Below, in pieces: positions 55,796 through 64,000 of a stretch of DNA of 64,000 nt. Source of the stretch: Molanna angustata (Eukaryota > Arthropoda > Insecta > Trichoptera > Molannidae); contig OY754974.1 in the NCBI GenBank assembly GCA_963576475.1, forward strand, positions 4,554,747 through 4,618,746, in the 5' to 3' direction. A model generated the notes under the pieces. It was not told where the DNA came from and ran no database searches. It saw only the letters and a program-made list of their open reading frames with translations. Position 1 is the first letter of the stretch. Each line of letters starts with the position of its first letter. The position numbers were made by a program, and so were the translations under genes.

Positions 55796-58700
55796 GTGTT
55801 CGGTCCTCTCTGCCTACCCCAAATAGGTAAACGGCGTGATGGTATGGTACCTATGACAATCGCGTGAATTACAATATGACTATAGATATATATTATAATT
55901 GTTGCTTGTTATGAAACGATCTTATATGTTTTGTGTATGTTAAATATTAATACATGAGATCCAACTGCCGATGTCTTGAGTATGTGTAAATGTAGGTATA
56001 TGAATAGTTAAGCGGTGTTGAGGTGAGACATTCACGAAGACGTTGCTATATAAATCATTCAAAATTATTATAATCAAACTAAAGTCGATCAATGAGTCCT
56101 CGTGTCGTTTTCCATACAATTTGTATTGAATGTGGTCGTGACTAAATTCTTTTTTTGCAAAAAAATGAAGTAAATACATTTCAATTGAAAACTTAGACAC
56201 ATATAATAATCTCCTACTTATATATAAAAAACCGACATCTACATGAACGTAATCAATCAAATCTTTCAAATTGCTCTCAGGCTATAGATTATTTTTATGT
56301 GTTTAGTAATTTAATAGTAATGTTCATCATAAAAATATATTTAGGGATTGATTGTCAATCTTTCAAGAAGACAAATATGCTCTTACTATTTACATATAGT
56401 TGAGAGTTGATGGTTGGCCACAACCCTCTCGTTTATTATTAAAACCTGGGTTACATATAATAATTCGACGTGATTTTATGTTCAGTGAAAATTATGACAA
56501 AAGTTGACCGATTTCGATGATTTTTGTTTCCATTGGAAAGGTGGTATCTTCTGATTAGTCGCTTTATAAATTTCTTGAGGTGTGATAAAGGTAACCACTA
56601 TCTAACGCACGATTTTTCAACTTCGGCTGTACGTTACGCGATCGGCTAATATACACATTTGTGTAATATTTAGGTACCTACCTATGACAGAATAAGAAAT
56701 GAGATGTATGATTGAAAGAGATATCGTGAGTAAATGCCCTTAGATGGTTTAGCCACGTAGAAAGAATGAATGATGATCGACTGACGAAAAAAGTATATAA
56801 GGGTGATAAAAGAGGAACGAAAGGTAGAGGTCGGCCAAGGAAAAGTTAGCACGATCACATTAATTGAATTTTGAAAGATGGAGGTGTCAGAAGTAAGAAT
56901 AATAGCAGAGCGTGTATGACACGATGCATGAACGTGAATGAAGCGAGAAATGTATGTCAAGATAGAGGAATCTAGTGTTCGGTCCTCTCTGCCTACCCCA
57001 AATAGGTAAACAGCGTGATGGTATGGTACCTATGACAATCGCGTGAATTACAATATGACTATAGATATATATTATAATTGTTGCTTGTTATGAAACGATC
57101 TTATATGTTTTGTGTATGTTAAATATTAATACATGAGATCCAACTGCCGATGTCTTGAGTATGTGTAAATGTAGGTATATGAATAGTTAAGCGGTGTTGA
57201 GGTGAGACATTCACGAAGACGTTGCTATATAAATCATTCAAAATTATTATTATTATTACTTTTATGTTTTATACTAAATACCTACTTGGAATTGACTAAT
57301 TTACAGTAGGTACCTACAGTATTGCAGCTACAAATGTAATGAAATATCAATTTTATATGTAGGTATATTTAAAAATAAATAAATATATAAGTAGATAAAA
57401 ATAATATTTGAAAAATAAGTATTTACCAAATAATTAAACCTGAATCGAAATTATAAAATATAATATGTTTTGTATTATATAATATATCTAGGTACATATA
57501 ACTATCATAAACTATGTAGGTACGTATGTCAGGATAGTATAATGTGGAGTTCAGTCCTTTTTTTTCCTACCCCGAATGGGTAAACCACTTGATGGCATAA
57601 TATTATGAAGATTAATTAGATAATCAAACTAAAGTCGATCAATGAGTCCTCGTGTCGTTTTCCATACAATTTGTATTGAATGTGGTCGTGACTAAATTCT
57701 TTTTTTGCAAAAAAATTAAGTAAATACATTTCAATTGAAAACTTAGACACATATAATTATCTCTTACTTATATATAAAAAACCGACATCTACATGAACGT
57801 AATCAATCAAAACTTTCAAATTGCTTTCAGGCTATAGATTATTTTTGTGTTTAGTAATTTAATAGTAATGTTCATCATAAAAATATATTTAGGGATTGTC
57901 AATCTTTCAAGAAGACAAATATGCACTTACTATTTACATATAGTTGAGAGTTGATGGTTGGCCACAACCCTCTCGTTTATTATTAAAACCTGGGTTACAT
58001 ATAATAATTCGACGTGATTTTATGTTCAGTGAAAATTCTGACAAAAGTTGACCGATTTCGATGATTTTTGTTTCCATTGGAAAGGTGATATCTTCTGATT
58101 AGTCGCTTTATAAATTTCTTGAGGTGTGAAAAAGGTAACCACTATCTAACGCACGATTTTTCAACTTCGGCTGTACGGTACGCGATCGGCTAATATACAC
58201 ATTTGTGTAATATTTAGGTAGGTACCTACCTATGACAGAATAAGAAATGAGATGTATGATTGAAAGAGATATCGTGAGTAAATGCCCTTAGGTGGTTTGG
58301 CCACGTAGAAAGAATGAATGATGATCGACTGACGAAAAAAGTATATAAGGGTGATAAAAGAGGAACGAAAGGTAGAGGTCGGCCAAGGAAAAGTTAGCAC
58401 GATCACATTAATTGAATTTTGAAAGATGGAGGTGTCAGAAGTAAGAATAATAGCAGAGCGTGTATGACACGATGCATGAACGTGAATGAAGCGAGAAATG
58501 TATGTCAATATAGAGGAATCTAGTGTTCGGTCCTCTCTGCCTACCCCAAATAGGTAAACGGCGTGATGGTATGGTACCTATGACAATCGCGTGAATTACA
58601 ATATGACTATAGATATATATTATAATTGTTGCTTGTTATGAAACGATCTTATATGTTTTGTGTATGTTAAATATTAATACATGAGATCCAACTGCCGATG

Positions 58701-61110
58701 TCTTGAGTATGTGTAAATGTAGGTATATGAATAGTTAAGCGGTGTTGAGGTGAGACATTCACGAAGACGTTGCTATATAAATCATTCAAAATTATTATAA
58801 TCAAACTAAAGTCGATCAATGCGTCCTCGTGTCGTTTTCCATACAATTTGTATTGAATGTGGTCGTGACTAAATTCTTTTTTTGCAAAAAAATGAAGTAA
58901 ATACATTTCAATTGAAAACTTAGACACATATAATAATCTCTTACTTATATATAAAAAACCGACATCTACATGAACGTAATCAATCAAATCTTTCAAATTG
59001 CTCTCAGGCTATAGATTATTTTTATGTGTTTAGTAATTTAATAGTAATGTTCATCATAAAAATATATTGAGGGATTGATTGTCAATCTTTCAAGAAGACA
59101 AATATGCTCTTACTATTTACATATAGTTGAGAGTTGATGGTTGGCCACAACCCTCTCGTTTATTATTAAAACCTGGGTTACATATAATAATTCGACGTGA
59201 TTTTATGTTCAGTGAAAATTATGACAAAAGTTGACCGATTTCGATGATTTTTGTTTCCATTGGAAAGGTGGTATCTTCTGATTAGTCGCTTTATAAATTT
59301 CTTGAGGTGTGATAAAGGTAACCACTATCTAACGCACGATTTTTCAACTTCGGCTGTACGTTACGCGATCGGCTAATATACACATTTGTGTAATATTTAG
59401 GTACCTACCTATGACAGAATAAGAAATGAGATGTATGATTGAAAGAGATATCGTGAGTAAATGCCCATAGATGGTTTAGCCACGTAGAAAGAATGAATGA
59501 TGATCGACTGACGAAAAAAGTATATAAGGGTGATAAAAGAGGAACGAAAGGTAGAGGTCGGCCAAGGAAAAGTTAGCACGATCACATTAATTGAATTTTG
59601 AAAGATGGAGGTGTCAGAAGTAAGAATAATAGCAGAGCGTGTATGACACGATGCATGAACGTGAATGAAGCGAGAAATGTATGTCAAGATAGAGGAATCT
59701 AGTGTTCGGTCCTCTCTGATTACCCCAAATAGGTAAACGGCGTGATGGTATGGTACCTATGACAATCGCGTGAATTACAATATGACTATAGATATATATT
59801 ATAATTGTTGCTTGTTATGAATCGATCTTATATGTTTTGTGTATGTTAAATATTAATACATGAGATCCAACTGCCGATGTCTTGAGTATGTGTAAATGTA
59901 GGTATATGAATAGTTAAGCGGTGTTGAGGTGAAACATTCACGAAGACGTTGCTATATAAATCATTCAAAATTATTATAATCAAACTAAAGTCGATCAATG
60001 CGTCCTCGTGTCGTTTTCCATACAATTTGTATTGAATGTGGTCGTGACTAAATTCTTTTTTTGCAAAAAAATGAAGTAAATACATTTCAATTGAAAACTT
60101 AGACACATATAATAATCTCTTACTTATATATAAAAAACCGACATCTACATGAACGTAATCAATCAAAACTTTCAAATTGCTCTCAGGCTATAGATTATTT
60201 TTATGTATTTAGTAATTTAATAGTAATGTTCATCATAAAAATATATTTAGGGATTGTCAATCTTTCAAGAAGACAAATATACTCTTACTATTTACATATA
60301 GTTGAGAGTTGATGGTTGGCCACAACCCTCTCGTTTATTATTAAAACCTGGGTTACATATAATAATTCGACGTGATTTTATGTTCAGTGAAAATTCTGAC
60401 AAAAGTTGACCGATTTCGATGATTTTTGTTTCCATTGGAAAGGTGATATCTTCTGATTAGTCGCTTTATAAATTTCTTGAGGTGTGATAAAGGTAACCAC
60501 TATCTAACGCACGATTTTTCAACTTCGGCTGTACGTTACGCGATCGGCTAATATACACATTTGTGTAATATTTAGGTACCTACCTATGACAGAATAAGAA
60601 ATGAGATGTATGATTGAAAGAGATATCGTGAGTAAATGCCCTTAGATGGTTTAGCCACGTAGAAAGAATGAATGATGATCGACTGACGAAAAAAGTATAT
60701 AAGGGTGATAAAAGAGGAACGAAAGGTAGAGGTCGGCCAAGGAAAAGTTAGCACGATCACATTAATTGAATTTTGAAAGATGGAGGTGTCAGAAGTAAGA
60801 ATAATAGCAGAGCGTGTATGACACGATGCATGAACGTGAATGAAGCGAGAAATGTATGTCAAGATAGAGGAATCAAGTGTTCGGTCCTCTCTGCCTACCC
60901 CAAATAGGTAAACGGCGTGATGGTATGGTACCTATGACAATCGCGTGAAATACAATATGACTATAGATATATATTATAATTGTTGCTTGTTATGAAACGA
61001 TCTTATATGTTTTGTGTATGTTAAATATTAATACATGAGATCCAACTGCCGATGTCTTGAGTATGTGTAAATGTAGGTATATGAATAGTTAAGCGGTGTT
61101 GAGGTGAGAC

Positions 61111-61585
61111 TAGGGTTGCCAGATGGAAATTTGAAAAAGGAGGACAAATAGCACAAAAAAGGAGGATTTTCCTTAAAAAGGAGGACAATGACAAAAAAAC
61201 GCCATACCTACAGACGCATATCGAAGAATTTTCATCGTCTCATAATTACTTTATTTCTTGATTTTTTTATATCTTCAATGCAGTCGCTATATAACTTGTA
61301 TAATATAGTTTAGTCACTACTTAAACTATTAACAATGAAACAAGATTTTTTATAATAAATTCACTTCATTTTAAACATCATGTTTCACCAAAACATATTT
61401 TTTTTTGTAATAAGTTCTTGGTGCTCTTTTATGAAATATGTATAAAAATCTTTAGTACCTAGACATGTTTTTTAAATTATATTGGATAACAATCAACGCA
61501 AAAGGAGGACATACGGTAGGTAAGGGAGGACAATTTGTCGAAAAGGAGGACATGTCCTCCTTTAGGATACCATCTGGCAACCCTA
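61111..61585. mobile_element. hAT-type MITE inserted in the array
   Basis: Ends TAGGGTTGCCAGATGG and CCATCTGGCAACCCTA are perfect inverted repeats. Identical GGTGAGAC copies at 61103-61110 and 61586-61593 are an 8-bp target duplication. Interior AAAAGGAGGACA repeats face inward from both ends. Length 475 bp, no coding capacity. Removing it with one duplication copy restores exactly the 1179-bp monomer. Confidence 0.95.
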
Positions 61586-64000
61586 GGTGAGACATTCACG
61601 AAGACGTTGCTATATAAATCATTCAAAATTATTATAATCAAACTAAAGTCGATCAATGCGTCCTCGTGTCGTTTTCCATACAATTTGTATTGAATGTGGT
61701 CGTGACTAAATTCTTTTTTTGCAAAAAAATGAAGTAAATACATTTCAATTGAAAACTTAGACACATATAATAATCTCTTACTTATATATAAAAAACCGAC
61801 ATCTACATGAACGTAATCAATCAAAACTTTCAAATTGCTCTCAGGCTATAGATTATTTTTATGTGTTTAGTAATTTAATAGTAATGTTCATCATAAAAAT
61901 ATATTTAGGGATTGATTGTCAATCTTTCAAGAAGACAAATATGCTCTTACTATTTACATATAGTTGAGAGTTGATGGTTGGCCACAACCCTCTCGTTTAT
62001 TATTAAAACCTGGGTTACATATAATAATTCGACGTGATTTTATGTTCAGTGAAAATTATGACAAAAGTTGACCGATTTCGATGATTTTTGTTTCCATTGG
62101 AAAGGTGATATCTTCTGATTAGTCGCTTTATAAATTTCTTGAGGTGTGATAAAGGTAACCACTATCTAACGCACGATTTTTCAACTTCGGCTGTACGTTA
62201 CGCGATCGGCTAATATACACATTTGTGTAATATTTAGGTACCTACCTATGACAGAATAAGAAATGAGATGTATGATTGAAAGAGATATCGTGAGTAAATG
62301 CCCTTAGATGGTTTAGCCACGTAGAAAGAATGAATGATGATCGACTGACGAAAAAAGTATATAAGGGTGATAAAAGAGGAACGAAAGGTAGAGGTCGGCC
62401 AAGGAAAAGTTAGCACGATCACATTAATTGAATTTTGAAAGATGGAGGTGTCAGAAGTAAGAATAATAGCAGAGCGTGTATGACACGATGCATGAACGTG
62501 AATGAAGCGAGAAATGTATGTCAAGATAGAGGAATCTAGTGTTCGGTCCTCTCTGCCTACCCCGAATAGGTAAACAGCGTGATGGTATGGTACCTATGAC
62601 AATCGCGTGAATTACAATATGACTATAGATATATATTATAATTGTTGCTTGTTATGAAACGATCTTATATGTTTTGTGTATGTTAAATATTAATACATGA
62701 GATCCAACTGCCGATGTCTTGAGTATGTGTAAATGTAGGTATATGAATAGTTAAGCGGTGTTGAGGTGAGACATTCACGAAGACGTTGCTATATAAATCA
62801 TTCAAAATTATTATTATTATTACTTTTATGTTTTATACTAAATACCTACTTGGAATTGACTAATCTACAGTAGGTACCTACAGTATTGCAGCTACAAATG
62901 TAATGAAATATCAATTTTATATGTAGGTATATTTAAAAATAAATAAATATATAAGTAGATAAAAATAATAATTGAAAAATAAGTATTTACCAAATAATTA
63001 AACCTGAATCGAAATTATAAAATATAATATGTTTTGTATTATATAATATATCTAGGTACATATAACTATCATAAACTATGTAGGTACGTATGTCAGGATA
63101 GTATAATGTGGAGTTCAGTCCTTTTTTTTCCTACCCCGAATGGGTAAACCACTTGATGGCATAATATTATGAAGATTAATTAGATAATCAAACTAAAGTC
63201 GATCAATGAGTCCTCGTGTCGTTTTCCATACAATTTGTATTGAATGTGGTCGTGACTAAATTCTTTTTTTGCAAAAAAATGAAGTAAATACATTTCAATT
63301 GACAACTTAGACACATATAATAATCTCCTACTTATATATAAAAAACCGACATCTACATGAACGTAATCAATCAAAACTTTCAAATTGCTTTCAGGCTATA
63401 GATTATTTTTATGTGTTTAGTAATTTAATAGTAATGTTCATCATAAAAATATATTTAGGGATTGTCAATCTTTCAAGAAGACAAATATGCTCTTACTATT
63501 TACATATAGTTGAGAGTTGATGGTTGGCCACAACCCTCTCGTTTATTATTAAAACCTGGGTTAAATATAATAATTCGACGTGATTTTATGTTCAGTGAAA
63601 ATTATGACAAAAGTTGACCGATTTCGATGATTTTTGTTTCCATTGGAAAGGTGATATCTTCTGATTAGTCGCTTTATAAATTTCTTGAGGTGTGATAAAG
63701 GTAACCACTATCTAACGCACGATTTTTCAACTTCGGCTGTACGGTACGCGATCGGCTAATATACACATTTGTGTAATATTTAGGTAGGTACCTACCTATG
63801 ACAGAATAAGAAATGAGATGTATGATTGAAAGAGATATCGTGAGTAAATGCCCTTAGGTGGTTTGGCCACGTAGAAAGAATGAATGATGATCGACTGACG
63901 AAAAAAGTATATAAGGGTGATAAAAGAGGAACGAAAGGTAGAGGTCGGCCAAGGAAAAGTTGGCACGATCACATTAATGGAATTTTGAAAGATGGAGGTG

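Larger units (their letters stand above)
54764..64000 (+). repeat. Tandem array of 1.18/1.55-kb LINE-tail-bearing monomers
   Basis: The anchor AATGTATGTCAA/GATAGAGG lies at 54832, 55770, 56949, 58497, 59676, 60851 and 62513, giving units of 938, 1179, 1548, 1179, 1175 and 1662 bp; the array runs off the window end. The 1548-bp form has an extra block of about 370 bp (for example 57263-57631 and 62812-63181). The 1662-bp unit is a 1179-bp unit plus a 475-bp MITE and its 8-bp duplication. Monomers are nearly identical. Each carries a LINE tail pseudogene, a GTTGGCCACAACCC motif and a TAGGTACCTACCTATGACAG segment. The left edge at 54764-54832 is a fusion of the two LINE-tail segments. Confidence 0.93.

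Noticed and set aside
57631..57700. Hammerhead ribozyme in the array monomer (TCAATGAGTCCTCGTG segment)
   Set aside because: The CTGANGA core is not present and no matching GAAAC/GTC partner arranges around it; satellites of this size sometimes carry ribozymes, but this one does not visibly.
55503..63383. Open frames of 92 and 109 residues repeated on the minus strand of every array monomer
   Set aside because: They are antisense to, or lie beside, a LINE tail pseudogene and are kept open only because the monomers are nearly identical. No recognisable domain and no independent conservation.

Overview
The window looks like repeat-rich, non-coding DNA from an insect, most probably a moth or butterfly. 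The pointers are strong A+T richness, very frequent TAGGTAGGTACCTA-type palindromes, tRNA-derived SINEs, and non-LTR retrotransposon 3' ends finishing in AAATAAAT-type tails. This is inference from sequence style; no species marker is present. I could recognise no host protein-coding gene, rRNA or functional tRNA.

Layout. 0-3.6 kb: a LINE tail, two tRNA-derived SINEs and an inverted repeat. 3.63-6.67 kb: a complete pogo/Tigger DNA transposon with an open 707-residue transposase, 25-bp terminal repeats and a TA target duplication. 7-16.6 kb: a MITE with an 8-bp duplication, several copies of a dispersed foldback repeat (family A), 5'-truncated LINE tails, a 23-bp minisatellite and a candidate Helitron. 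18.6-23.4 kb: an apparently intact two-ORF non-LTR retrotransposon (PHD-finger ORF1; endonuclease plus reverse transcriptase ORF2). 23.42-24.84 kb: about 32 near-perfect copies of a 44-bp unit. 25-32 kb: MITE, SINE and LINE fragments. 32-33 kb: a rearranged Ty3/Gypsy remnant. 33.2-35.6 kb: a direct duplication of about 0.9-1.1 kb with (TG)n inside. 37.6-38.8 kb: two LINE fragments in opposite orientations. 41-47.3 kb: MITEs, a 185-bp tandem MITE array, a 103-bp-arm hairpin nested in family A, and a GC-rich TIR element. 47.6-53.2 kb: successive tandem-repeat families (about 135, 313, 70, 27 and 120 bp), two of them with higher-order structure. 54.76-64 kb, running off the window: a tandem array of about 1.18/1.55-kb monomers, each carrying a LINE 3' coding tail and interrupted once by a hAT-type MITE.

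Nothing works together as a pathway. The two candidates for autonomous mobility are the pogo element and the 18.6-23.4-kb LINE. The most interesting structure is a roughly 33-bp motif (core GGGTTGTGGCCAAC) shared by a small foldback element, the degenerate 47.6-kb array, the left end of the 313-bp-repeat element and every monomer of the 55-64-kb array. It suggests one family of elements, possibly Helentron-like, that repeatedly seeds satellite arrays.
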